Below, one piece after another: positions 49,277 to 60,665 of a DNA stretch of 64,000 nt; within the stretch, counting starts at the first letter, position 1; every line of letters starts with the position of its first letter. Location: NCBI GenBank assembly GCA_029962745.1, contig CM057159.1:29592640-29656639 (forward strand), read 5' to 3'. A model generated the notes under the pieces. The model was not told where the DNA came from. It worked only from the letters and a program-made list of their open reading frames with translations, and did not search any database. Source of the stretch: Echinometra lucunter. Its lineage: Eukaryota > Echinodermata > Echinoidea > Camarodonta > Echinometridae. The position numbers were made by a program, and so were the translations under genes.

Positions 49277-49644
49277 GGATATCCCCCATTATTTTCGGCG
49301 GGAGATGGCCTGTATTATCATCCCACCATCAAAAAATGGCATGGCCCATGTTAATTCCCCCAAAACAAAGAAAAAGAAAGGAAGGAAATTTATATAACTT
49401 TATGTACATGTATGTAAACATCAAGAAAAGGGAATAAAGGAGAACTTTAACATTTACATCTTTTATACAATGCTATTTGGAAAGGAATACTTCAATCGTA
49501 TAGTGGAAGTGGTGTACTGCAGAGATGATATTCAGGTTAAAATCCCGGTAATAACAGATGGTGGTTCGTCCGCCGGAACGACGAAGATCATCTTCATCCT
49601 GGAGTTGGGGTTTTGTAGATTAGATTTGTAGTCATATAGTATCC

Positions 49645-49797
49645 GTGGTGGTGGTGGTGATGGTGGTGTTGGTGGTTGTGGCGATGGTGGTGGTGGTGGT
49701 GGCGGCAGTAGTGGCGATGGTGGTGGTGGTGGTGATGCTGGTGATGGTAGTGGTGATGGTGGCGGTGGTGGTGGTGGTGGTGGTAGTGGTGATATTT
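49645..49797. repeat. (GGT)n/(GAT)n microsatellite
   Basis: Trinucleotide tract rich in GGT with GAT, GCG and GTT variants. Open frames on both strands are artefacts. Confidence 0.96.
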
Positions 49798-50301
49798 CTG
49801 ATGATAAAGTTAGCGTACGAAGGTCGTGGATCCGGTAATGAAGCATTAGAAGTGAGATATAGAAGTGTTTCTAATAAGCAGAGTTTGTGACGGAACAGCG
49901 TCGGCACTTTGCACTTTGAAAGATGGTACTTAATCATATTAATAAAGATTTACTGGACGATACTGATACAATGGATTCATGGCATAGGAAGCACACGACA
50001 ATGATCTTTAACATCATCTCGGCAGCATTCTTCACATGTTTTTATTTTAAAGCGTTTTAAATCTCAGCTATTATATCTCATCGCATCCTGAAGTCCCATT
50101 TGATGGATTTACCACTCGCTCAGTCATTACAACTGACATCGTACCTCACTTTGAAAGAGCGTCATCAGTCAGTAGCCCTGGGCAACGATCACTCCCCGAC
50201 CATATGACGACTGCTTGCATTTCATAAGATTCATGGAATGCACACCACATTAATTTGGAAGTTTCTCTCAACATAAAAAATTCGATTACAAATCTTAATC
50301 A

Positions 50302-50551
50302 GGGCCGTAAGAAGAAATTTTTTCTTTGGGGGGGGGGGGGGGTCAAGACACGTAAAAATTTTCGAAGAAACTCGAAAGCGAGGGAGCGAAATGACCGAGC
50401 TGGTCATTAGAGCACTTTTGCATTTTTAAAAGTGAAATTGAAGGATTTGGTGGACACTTTGGTGTATTCTGTGAAAAATTTTGGAAAAAATGTAAATTTT
50501 CAAAATTTCGGGGGGGGGGGGGGCTCCCCTGCCCCCCGCTGCGTACGACCA
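50302..50551 (-). mobile_element. Poly(G) MITE family, copy B (complete)
   Basis: The ends GGGCCGTAAGAAGAAATT and (inverse) GGTCGTACGCAGCGGGGG form a short TIR. G runs lie just inside each end. The interior is the inverse of copy A, including AAGTGAAATTGAAGGATTTG and GAGGGAGCGAAATGACC. Confidence 0.8.
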
Positions 50552-50859
50552 TGATCTTAGTCTAATAGATTTAGAAATCAGTCTCATTGATTATAATTTC
50601 TTCATGTAATTTTGGTCTTGTCCCTAATAACAATCGACTTAGATTAATTTCTAATCTAAGAAATTCAGAGTGTAGCATCCATCAAAAGCGAAACCGTATG
50701 TATGGCATTTTAGCAGAACCAAATGCTCCACTTACGTCACAATACGTAAGATCGATGTAAGTTGATCAATACTTTGCAAGCATTACACTGGGGAAAAAGA
50801 GTCTTCCAAATAATGTTGAAACAAATCATTGTAAAAAAATTTGTTCATTTTTTACTAGA

Positions 50860-50914
50860 ACTCTGGTCATTTCCACTAGAATTGTGTCAGTTTTGACTAT
50901 ACAGTCCTGGTGCC
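50860..50914. repeat. Repeat module (CTAGAATTGTGTCAG...TGGTGCC), left half, split by a LINE
   Basis: CTAGAACTCTGGTCATTT and CTAGAATTGTGTCAGTTTTG lead into CAGTCCTGGTGCC, which resumes after the LINE at 51618. Confidence 0.6.
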
Positions 50915-51617
50915 CATAGTACGCACTGCTACTCTCAAACATTCTTTTCTTCCCAGTGCAATCAGGATGTGGAATGCACTTGACAATAATACTAAAACCA
51001 GTAGTACACTATCTCGGTTTAAAGCACTATGTCGTAAATCTATTTCAACATCCCTTAATTAATTAACAATCCAAATGTTTTTGCAATATTTCTCTATTCT
51101 GTCCGCCCCCCCCCCCTCTCTCCCTTTCTTCCTCTGTATTTTCCTACTTTCTTCTTACTTCCTCTTATTTTCTCCTTATCTTTCTCTGCCCTTCCCTGCC
51201 CTTTTACCAGTAGCAGCTTATACTGTAATGCATTAATGATGCATGCCTGTGTGTGACGTGTGCGTGTTTGCGTGTAAGGGTGACTGGGATGTGACCGAGT
51301 GTGAGGATGTGTGTGTGGGGGGGGGGGGGGACATTCTCTGTGTGTATGGGATGTGTGAATGAGTGTCTTGTGTGTCTGTCATTAAATATTTATGTATTCT
51401 TTTGATTCTTGTTTTGTAATTTTCCTCTTTTTCCCCTCATTTTTATGACCCCCCCCCCTCCGCTTAACAAGCTTTTGCTTTTTTAGGGGGTATTCCTGTC
51501 CATTTTATTTTATGATTATGATTATGTACTTTGTGTATTGTTATATATATTGGATTTATATGTATATATTTGTTATTTTTTTAATGGTCAAATAAATGAA
51601 ATCAATGAATGAATGAA
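50915..51617 (+). mobile_element. 5'-truncated LINE 3' end with TSD TGGTGCC and (GAAT)n tail
   Basis: The start encodes RTATLKHSFLPSAIRMWNAL then SRFKALCRKSISTSLN and a stop, the usual end of a Jockey/RTE-like polymerase (R-A-FFP--I--WN-L...F---L). A 550-bp 3' UTR with poly(C)/poly(G) tracts follows. The tail is (GAAT)n at 51599-51618. TGGTGCC flanks both sides (50908-50914, 51618-51624). Confidence 0.8.
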
Positions 51618-51624
51618 TGGTGCC

Positions 51625-51835
51625 TGTGGGACCCGTTGCTGTATAGTCCAAATTCTGGTTATTATTTTCACTAAATTTGAGTCAATATTTACTAGAATAG
51701 TAGGTCCTCTTGAGGTCCAGTGTTAAATTTTGTAGAAATCTGGGTCATTTTCTCTAGAATTGTGTGACTTTGACTAGGATAGTGCTGGTGCCCGTGGGAT
51801 ATAGTCCAATCTGACTAGATGCATTTTAGAGTGTA
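51625..51835. repeat. Repeat module, right half plus a second uninterrupted module
   Basis: TATAGTCCAAATTCTGGTTA continues the split module. CTAGAATTGTGTGACTTTG, GCTGGTGCCCGTGGGA and TATAGTCCAATCTGACTAG (51750-51820) form another copy without the LINE. Confidence 0.6.
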
Positions 51836-54302
51836 TGAGATACACGCACTTTGGATGCAGCTGTGCATGCATGAACGCCCGAATCATACTTCGGTGATAA
51901 TTAAAATAAGATTGTTAACTCAGTTGGGGATTATATTAATGAGAAAAATCTCATCTCAGACAAGGGTTCAATATATAGGAGAAGAGTTATATAATCTGTG
52001 TATGCAGCGAATTAAATAAATCATAAAAGCGTAACCTTCACGGTTTCCATAGCAGCCATCATGGCCATAGATAGGTGGTTCACTGATTGGACCATATAGT
52101 AAGAGAATGTGAGCATTCTTCTTTTTTTTAAATAGTCATGATAGTGGAAATGATACAGGTTTCATTATCTTGTAGCAGTATTATCCTGCCTTAAACCAGA
52201 ATTGGTTTATGGACCTGGTTGTGCTTAGGCTACCTGATTAAATATTTCCACCCTTGTTTATTGTCATATCTTTTTCTTTGAAATAAATAAATAATTACAG
52301 CGAGATCAAAGATTAACTTCTATGTGAGTGAGCATAAGATATGATTCAATCAAATAGAAAGAGACATCACAATTGATCAGAATTTCTAAATTTGCAGAAT
52401 ACACTTATTACACAACAACCAGATTAACAAATTTCAATAACTTTTGATAGCACTCGTGTCTCCTTGACATTATTTTATCACCATCCGCAGACTTTACAAA
52501 GTCATCTTAATCAGTCTTTTTTGCCCCTAGAGTTATCATGTTCAGTTTCATGAAGAATGTTGTCACTATAATTATATCAGACCAACACCAATCCATGGTT
52601 ACTAAGCGATGTGAAGAGGACATCTTTAGACTATACTCAAGAATCAGAGCATTTGAGGAATGTGTTATTAGATGCTGCCTTTTCCCCTTTCTTTCCTCAG
52701 CTTGCTCTATCTGCATTTATCTATCTTCATTGTTATCAATTCCCCCTCTTCTTTTTAATCTCCATCATCCTATTTCTCCCTACTTTATACTGTGTGTCTG
52801 TCCCCGACCCACCACCTCTCTACCAAAATCACATCGAACCCTATATTTATGATATATATATTTTTTTGTCCAGAATCTTTGAATTTCTATTATAACAACC
52901 CTTTATTAATCACACTTACACAACAAAGGGCTACAATTACTGGTGCAGATGCAGGGCATAAAAAGACATCTTCAACAAGAACTAATTAGACGATTCGATG
53001 TTAAAGAAAAAAAAAACAATCTTTTATGAATCGACATCCTCTAGTTTTTTTATGGGTTAAGATAATATGACATCTATACACTAGCTCTTTGATAGTAAGG
53101 AAGAACGGTCTGGGGCTATAGCCACGATAGTATGCGGTAGAAGAGAAGACAGAAGTATTTAATCTGAAACTATTTAACTATGTACTTATGCAACGTTTTA
53201 TACTTCCTTTTTTTTTTCTTACATTCTCGTGTAATTCTCATCAACATACTTAAAACAAAAACACACGAAATGTTTGGCAACCTGCATTTTTATATCAGAA
53301 TTTATGGCGACTCTGCTGAAGCCAGATTTGCTGTAAAATTGCAGAGATTTATTTATTTTTCTAAACCAGTGCATAGTGTGATATGGGGTACCGCACCTGT
53401 CAATGTTGATGATGGTTGGTTGGTTGGTTGGTTGGTCCTTGACAATGCTTGATAAATTATGATGGCGCTCTTCAATTCACGCCAGTCACTTTCGAAGGTT
53501 TGGCGTAGGCTTCGGAAAGCCCGCGAGCAACATTTTTGGAGAAAATGACATTAACATGATTAATAGATATCATTTATTTCAACAAAGTGCATGATGATCA
53601 TGCACTTTGTTAAAACAGGAGATGGCGCTATATAATACGCTCTCCCATTGTCATAATCGAGAAACTAAACGTTTTTTTTTCTGCAGGAAGATGTACGTTA
53701 TAAAAATCATTCAGCCTTGATGACAAATCTAAAGAAAATAGAGGTTTTGTCATATAATTATCTCGCTTCTTTCGCTCTTAGAAACAGAATGCCTTTTGGT
53801 TGCCAAACGAGGTGCCCAAATAGCGTTATTGTTCGGCAGATGATCGAATAATATAGGAAGTGGGAGAAACTGCTGCAAGAAAGTTACAATCATCTCCGAA
53901 ATCAGTAATAAGGCGTGCAATTAGTTGCAAATATAATATTGATTGAAAGTTACGATCAATCCAGTTGCAAGAAACTATTGCGCTTGGTATCATTAAGTGC
54001 AAATATTCTTGGTATCATTAAGTGCAAATATTGTATGCAAGTCTTGCAATCAGTCGCAAATCAAGCATAACTTTATGATTTAAGGATTACTGCACGGCAT
54101 TAAAGCAATTTCAACTGATCGCAACTATAGAGTCGCTCATACTTCTTGAAACAAGATATAATATTTTCGAGTACAAGCATCATATTCCTTCGGCAATATC
54201 TCCGAAATAACACAATATTTTTGCAGCGAGGTATCCAGCTATCATGGAATTCTTCAGCAAAATGCATGTAGTTTCGATTAGTGAAAATTTTACATTAAAA
54301 TT
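51836..54302. other. AT-rich intergenic; minor tandem repeats only
   Basis: (GGTT)5 at about 53417-53437 and a two-copy 23-bp tandem (CTTGGTATCATTAAGTGCAA type) at 53983-54031. No gene was recognised. Confidence 0.5.
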
Positions 54303-54835
54303 ATAGCGCCAGATCCACTCTGTGGAGTGCTCAAGGCGCTTTTAAGAAATTAGGTAGAAAACAGAAATGTTTTAAGATGTTTCTTGAAGGTTTCAGAGGT
54401 TAAACACTTCTTGATGTCTTCAGTAAGGCCATTCCATAACTTTAACTTAGGGCGAGGGGGCAAATGATCTTTCCCCCCAGGTTTTTGCGACTTTAGAGAT
54501 CACAAGAGCATTGGAAGTGGATGAGCGTAAGGATCTTGCAGGAGTGTAATTCTGAATTAATGAGATAAGGTATTGGGGAGCAGAACCGTGAATACAGTGA
54601 AAAAGTTAGCAACAACAAAATAATACGATCTTTTACAGGGGGCCATGCAGTGCAGTGACTGCAAAACCGGAGAAATGTGCGTACGCTTGGTGGACAGAGT
54701 AATGATGCGAGCTGCACAGCATTTTGAAGCTTTTGGAGCTTGGATAACAGATTCTGGGGAAGATTGAACAGAAGGGCATTGCCAAAGTCGAGACGAGAGG
54801 AAATTAATGGGCATGCAAGCAAGTATACCAAATAG
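54303..54835 (-). pseudogene. L2-like LINE reverse transcriptase C terminus, frameshifted
   Basis: On the minus strand two overlapping frames share one protein: ISSRLDFGNALLFNLPQNLL and KLQKLQNA, then AARIITLSTKRTHISPVLQS LHC, then the conserved tail KLWNGLTEDIKKCLTSETF followed by KKHLKTFLF. At least two frameshifts break it. The 3' end GCGCCTTGAGCAC...GGCGCTATAA is the L2 type seen at 20080 in shorter form. Confidence 0.85.
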
Positions 54836-55730
54836 ATCTTAGAGGCCTATAAAGTGATACGTCATCATCGAAAGAGTGTGTTTTTTCCTCGCTTACTTCG
54901 CTTGCTCGTAATACCAAGAAACATAGGTTGGGACCTGCTTGGGACAGTATATAACTGGACCAGCGTCATGTTTGGCAGCAGTTTGTTGCCAAATATACCT
55001 TTTCAGTATCTTATAGGCCTAGAGTGTATTTGGATGACAAAATCAGATTTATTTCTTTTTTCCAAGAGCTCGCAAATAAAAAAGACAGTGTCATCCCCCC
55101 CCCCAATTAAAAACACAAAACCTTCGCATTCCATTGGATTAATAAGGATCTACCTCTGATATTGTTTGAAAAAAGTGGTGTAGGCCTATATGGGAGGTAT
55201 ATTAGATTTAGAACTTTCAAGAGCAGAAAAACTGTCGGCAAATATAGGCGTTACACCGTCCCCATTCAAAATGTTCTAGGGACACCTCTATGTTCCATCG
55301 CTTAGTCGATCCTTCACGTTTGACCCCCCCCCCCCCCACACACACACACACAAACACGGCTCCGCGCTCACTTGAATTTGCTCCCTCGCCGAGGATATTC
55401 GGCATCAACCATCCCCCAACAGCTGGCCCAACTAATGCAGTAGACTTACGTAAGGTTGATGTAGTTGATCAATACTTTGCAACCAACTTTGTGACCAAAT
55501 ATCATTCAGGTAGACCTATACAGTATATTCTGATGACAAAATGGCTATTCTTTCATAACAAGCTTATTTTTGGCTCTTCTTTTGGGGTCATAATCTTTTG
55601 AATGTTTTACAAGCAATGATTTTCAACAACCGTTTTCTCCTTATAATGTGTGCATTCTTATGATTATATATTATATATATTGAACTATAGGAACCCACTT
55701 AGATCGATGAAAAGACATCATTGTTACCAT
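54836..55730. other. Intergenic; poly(C) runs, nothing else recognised
   Basis: C-rich runs near 55096 and 55325. No gene or element border was recognised. Confidence 0.5.
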
Positions 55731-55744
55731 GGCCGTACGCAGCG

Positions 55745-57599
55745 CCCGGGGGGGGGGGGGGGGGCCACTCTATGTACAACACTGTAACCATGCTCGTGCA
55801 CACCCTTTCAAAAAGTACCCTTAACTAGGATTCGCGGAGCTCAAAAAAGCTACCCTTAACTAGGATTTTTTCTCTCCAGCATACCCTTAACTAGGATTTT
55901 TCTCTCCAGCATACCCTTAACTAGGATTTTTCTCTCCACGCATACCCTTAACAAGGATTTTTCTCTCCACGTATACCCTTAACTAGGATTTTTCTCTCCA
56001 CACATACCCTTAACAAGGATTTTTCTCTCCACGCATACCCCTAACTAGGATTTTTTTCTCTCCACGTATACTCTTAACTAGGATTTTTTTCTCTCCACGC
56101 ATACCCTTAACTAGGATTTTTCTCTCAACGCATACCCTTAAACTAGGATTTTTCTCTCTCCGTATACCTTTAACAATGATTGAGAGCATTGGACTTAAAA
56201 AGCACCCTTAACAAGGACTAGGTCAAATATAACTCTTATCATTAGAGTAAGACTGTAGGAATAGTAAGAATGTATCATTTAAAAGTTCTTTCAAAAGCAA
56301 CAGGGACTAAGTTCATATTTTGATAATAAAAAAGGCGGGGCGTAAACCGTACCATACTCGCATCGCTATATATCTCGTTTTGCTAATGATTGCGCCTATT
56401 GCATATTATTGCGATACAGTATGCATGACGCACGCGTTTGGCGTATATACCAAAGCTATAGACCAATTTCACAACGCAAGAGGGCAGCAGACTGTTCGAC
56501 ACAGTTCGACATACTGCGGTGGGCGTTCCAACTTTTATAGTACACAAGTCAATAGCGCGTTATGTACATTCGTTCGATTTTTTGTCTATTTTGACCAGAA
56601 TATGCAGATTTCTTTAAATATTTGCAATGAGAAATTATCAGGAAAGTTCAGGTCGCAGCTGTGCGGTGCTCAAATGCCACAAGAATTAGAGAAAGTTTAA
56701 AAATTGGAAGCTAACTGAGTGCGAAATTCACTCACTTTTGACTCGTGAAGCCTGTTTGTGTGAGAAGCCGTACTCCCTACACAGGTTTCCGTAAAGCAAT
56801 GTGAAGGAATTTGTCGCAAGTGGGTAAAAACATCAACAGAAAGGACTTTGAAGTCAAGAAACATTATCATTATGTACTTTGGTGTAAAATTTAATGAGTG
56901 AAAACACGACTTTGTAAACGGGGTAAGATTTAGGGCTCCGGTTCACTACGGCTTCTTTGCTGCAATCGAACTTTTACTGACAAAACTAAGTTGAAAAACC
57001 ATCGAAAGTACAAAAAATACATCATACCTTCATCCGTCAGATATGGCCACTGTCTTACCCCATCTACCCATGTATCCATGCTTTATTTTATTGATCTAGA
57101 ATAAAGTAAATGGAACAATATCGGGGCATATCTCATATTTTACATTCATTTTGTACACAGAGCCAATCGCGGTCAGCGCGCTTGCCCACCGCAGCAATGG
57201 CGTCGCCGATAGAGGGCCAAATACATAAACCGGAGGTGAAATTGGTCTATAGACACCCATTTTGTTTACACCTCGCTCCAGGGGTACAATGTCACAAAAA
57301 TATGAATGATGCGACTGTAAATAAATTGAAAAATCAGTGAAAATTGGGGGAAATTGATGGAAAGGGGGAAAATCACTGTGAATTAGGTACATTTTTATTT
57401 CACTTCAGATTATGCAAAAAATGACCCTTAGCGCGGATTTAGCGCTGAAAAGACCCCCTTTTTCTCTCAAATCGGCGATTTTGATACCCTTATCGCGGAT
57501 CCGCGCGGATCCGTGCTCTGCCTGAAAAAAACACCCCTTATTCCGCGTTTTTGTGCACGCGCATGGTTACAGTGTTGTACATAGAGTGGCCCCCCCGGG
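55745..57599. mobile_element. 1855-bp TIR DNA transposon, 8-bp TSD ACGCAGCG, nested in a poly(G) MITE
   Basis: The TIRs begin CCCGGGGG, with 18 G on the left and 7 on the right. They continue CCACTCTATGTACAACACTG and TAACCATGC-CGTGCACA with one mismatch. ACGCAGCG lies on both sides (55737-55744, 57600-57607). The left subterminal part holds the 31-bp tandem array. The right subterminal part (57420-57545) holds looser ACCCTTA-CGCGGATTT-like units. No transposase was recognised; the only longer frame (56320-56700) lacks an ATG start and any known motif. An 8-bp TSD suggests a hAT-like or P-like origin, but the ends match neither clearly. Confidence 0.85.
55815..56215 (+). repeat. 31-bp tandem array, ~12 units (TACCCTTAACTAGGATTTTT type)
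   Basis: Units start at 55851, 55882, 55913, 55944, 55975 and so on at 31-32-bp steps, each TACCCTTAAC(T/A)AGGATTT then TTCTCTCCACGCA or similar. Degenerate units lie at both edges. Confidence 0.92.
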
Positions 57600-57868
57600 A
57601 CGCAGCGGGGGGGGGGGGGGGGGGGGGGGGGGCGGGCGGGGGGCAGTTGCCCCCCCATAAATTTTGAAAACTTACATTTTTTACTGAAAATTTTCAAAAA
57701 AATCCACAAAAAGTGTGCACCAAATCTTTCAATTTCACTTTTAAAAATGCAAAAGCGCCCTCGTGACCAGCTTGGTCGCTTCGCTCCCTCACTTTTGAGC
57801 CTCTTCAAACATTTTTACGTGTCTTGCCCCCCCCCCCCCCCCAGGAAAAAAATTCTGTGTATGGCCCT

Positions 57869-58965
57869 GATTGTTAATATTGCTATCAAATTCTCTTGCA
57901 CTGTATTGATCATTTATATTTACGATTGAAAATGGTGAATAGGCCTGTAACTTGAACTTCAACTTGAATTATAAAAAGAATAAATTAAGAGTACAGTCAT
58001 GCACCCCTATGGGGGGGGGGGGGGGGGGGGCGTGACCCCTAGCTGTCCCTTACCCCCCGCCCCCACCTCTGACGCACATGGTATGAATAAGAAACTATAA
58101 TACCGGTACTCTCTTACGTTGATTGGTGTTCTACTCTCTTTCTCTCTCACGCTCGCTCCCTCTCAATCTTTCTCTCTTTCTGATGCCAATACTGTACTGG
58201 TCCATTTTCTTCAGACTTCTAGCTGTAGCCTTCTGTATCATTTCCATTATGTTATCTTAATGCGTTGTCCCTTTTCGTTTATTCAAAGCAAACATGAATA
58301 GATAAGTAAATAGATAAATATATATTAAATAGATTTTAAAAAACAACAAAATAGAAACAAGAGGAAAGCACTTTTAACACATGAGCATTTCATCGATGGG
58401 TCCTTAACATAATCGACTCTAACCAGTAGGTTTTATTTGAAACCAATATGAAATTAAAAGCAAAATAAATCAACAAAATAGTAGCTTTTATTCATAGAAA
58501 TATTTCTAAAATAATTTTATTTTTCATTTTTATTTATGATTATATCCTTAAGCCTTTTAAAAAGCCAAAATTCTGTACTTAAAGAAAAAAGTATATCAAA
58601 TAATGCGTAGAAAAATCCTAACGTGTGTATGGTATTGCCAATGGCTTCATCGATTTCTTCCTGTTGTCAACCGACTAGGTCACAGACACGGGCCCGTATC
58701 AGGTAAACATTCTTATAGTTATACATTCCTACCTTTCCAATAATTAGAATTTATTATAATAATTATATTATTGGTTTAGCATCTGTCATATCTGTGATGG
58801 ATTCTTTTTTTTTTCTTCCTTTCTTTTTGGTATAGATCTAGAGCAGGGTGTTCCTTCAGTGATTTCAATTTAACGTTAGCTAGAGTAGCTAGCATGGCTA
58901 GTGTAGACTGTAGTGGTGTAGATCTACTACTGTAGTCTGTATTGTGTAGACTGTAGCTAGTATGG
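57869..58965. other. Intergenic; one long poly(G) run, nothing else recognised
   Basis: A G run at 58011-58030, then CT-rich and AT-rich DNA. Confidence 0.5.
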
Positions 58966-58967
58966 TC

Positions 58968-59425
58968 TGATGCCCCATGTCTGCGCAGTGCCCAAGTCTG
59001 CGCATTCGCGTAACGGCACGATTCTAACATCACAAAAGACGCAACGAACACAATCATCTTTAAATCAATTTTAGCAATATGTATCACTGAAAAAATGACG
59101 AAAAAACGGGCGAAAGGCGTCTATTTTATGTGTTTTTTACTCAAATGCCTTGAAAATGCCACTTTCATACAAAAAATCCCGAACTGCTTGTAAAGTGAAT
59201 GAGTGCGCAGACAAGGGCACCTTCCTCTTTTTAGCGTCAAATTTACACCATCGCCTTTTCTTGTAAAAATCACATTGCTCTTGTTCAGATTTCGATGAGA
59301 TTTTCGGCACAGTTACTCCCTAGGATATGAGAATTAAAATCAGGTCAGCCATTAGAGGAATACAAAAAGGAAAGTTTGTCAATTTTAAGTGAAATATTAG
59401 GTGCGCAGACAAGGGTCCCCCCATC
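58968..59425. mobile_element. Possible ~457-bp inverted-repeat element (TGTCTGCGCA ends)
   Basis: GATGCCCCATGTCTGCGCA at the left faces TGCGCAGACAAGGGTCCCCC and CATC at the right. A second inner pair (GCCCAAGTCTGCGCATTC and GAGTGCGCAGACAAGGGC) is nested inside. Borders are tentative and no TSD was found. Confidence 0.4.
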
Positions 59426-59724
59426 ATATAGTTAGTGAGTAGTGACTAGTGTATCAACCAAGTGGCCTCGCCTCGCCTCTCTCGCCCCTCCGTTACTCCC
59501 CACGGCCGCACAGGGGAGCATTGGGTGCAGTATGGTATGGTGAGCTGTGGCCTGTGCAAATTTACATGTACCGGATGTGGCAGCCGACCTCTAAAAAGTA
59601 AAAGTAACTCTGACTAACACCTGAACACTAACAGTTATAGTTGAGCAGGGAATAATTATACAGCCACATACGCGTGTGTCTTTACCTTACGTTACGGCCA
59701 CACGTGTGCTGTATCCACAGCATC
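59426..59724. other. Short GC-richer intergenic stretch, nothing recognised
   Basis: CGCCTCGCCTCTCTCGCCCC near 59466 and CACGGCCGCACAGGGG near 59500. No gene follows. Confidence 0.4.
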
Positions 59725-59732
59725 GACACAAG

Positions 59733-60109
59733 GGCACACCCGGAGAATAGGGGACTGGAACGCACGGGCATATTACTTGTGTGCAAGCAAATGCAGCCCA
59801 GTGGCAGCAGCGACGGGGCCAATCTGCAAAATATTCAGTGATGAAACATTTGTGAGTTTGAGAACATTTCTGGCCAAAATCAAAATGATTTTCATCACAT
59901 AGACTAACCAAAAATCTGAAAGCTGGGAGGACAATGTAATATATAGGTCTATATTAGAACATAATTATATGATTAAAACATATTTTAAAGTCATTTTGAA
60001 CTCGATTATGGACTTGTCACATACCTTGACCCTGGGCTGTCTCTGCCGATCTCTACACTGTACGAATGGCATGCGCGCGCGTTCCAGTCCCCTATTCTCC
60101 GGGTTTGCC
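59733..60109. mobile_element. 377-bp non-autonomous DNA transposon, 8-bp TSD GACAC(A/G)AG, copy 2
   Basis: Same family and orientation as 4817-5189. The ends are GGCACACCCGGAGAATAGGG and the inverse of TCCCCTATTCTCCGGGTTTG. Flanks are GACACAAG (59725-59732) and GACACGAG (60110-60117), an 8-bp TSD with one later change. Confidence 0.85.
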
Positions 60110-60477
60110 GACACGAGGATACAGTCACACTCGTCTGAATTCCCACTTATACTTTGTGCTGCATAGTCCAGGGACATCAGGAGAGTAAAAAAAAAAAAAA
60201 AAAATGCTAATGCTATTACTCCCCATTGACATCCAGTGCTTTTACCCCCTATTTGTACATAGCAAGCATCTTGGCACTTCAAAACACTGGAAAATCTCTT
60301 TCCCAAGGGCCAATGACACCACCAGCCTTGTAACTATCGGCTGTGGCCATCATGAACCCGACTCACAGTTGGGACTAAAAATCGGACATACGAAAACCGA
60401 AATTTACATGTATATATAAAACTGTCGTAGGTTAGCTGGAAAAACTCACCGCTTGGCTCTCAGATTCCTGGTCATTT

Positions 60478-60665
60478 GCGGAAAATAAGTTTGATTTTGA
60501 CCAGAAATGTTGTCAAACTCACAATGTTACTGCTGAATCTTGTGCAGAGCCGGAGAGATCGTCCCCGCTGCCACTGCTACTGCCAGTGGGCTGCATTTTC
60601 TTGCAAACAAATGAATACAGCGCACAGGTTTGATCCCCTATGTCCACTATTCTCCGGGTTTGCTG
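60478..60665. mobile_element. Partial third copy of the 8-bp-TSD MITE (inverted, truncated)
   Basis: TGATTTTGACCAGAAATGTT, AACTCACAATGTTACTG, GTGGGCTGCATTTTCTTGCA and the terminus TATTCTCCGGGTTTGC match the inverse of the left half of copies 1 and 2. The other half is missing. Confidence 0.75.

Larger units (their letters stand above)
55731..57868 (+). mobile_element. Poly(G) MITE family, copy C, split by the 1.86-kb transposon
   Basis: The left end GGCCGTACGCAGCG is at 55731-55744. The body resumes at 57600 with ACGCAGCG, a long G run, GGGCAGTTGCCCCCC and the family interior, and ends TGTGTATGGCCCT at about 57868. Removing 55745-57599 and one TSD copy restores a ~280-bp MITE. Confidence 0.75.

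Noticed and set aside
49532..49937. Poly-V, poly-P and poly-T frames
   Set aside because: They are translations of the GGT microsatellite.
55851..56200. Telomere-like repeat (CCCTTAA phrases)
   Set aside because: The unit is 31 bp and the core is CCCTTAACTAGG, not CCCTAA. It lies inside a transposon.
56320..56700. 126-codon frame inside the 1.86-kb transposon as a transposase
   Set aside because: It starts without ATG, is short and shows no recognisable catalytic or zinc-finger motif.
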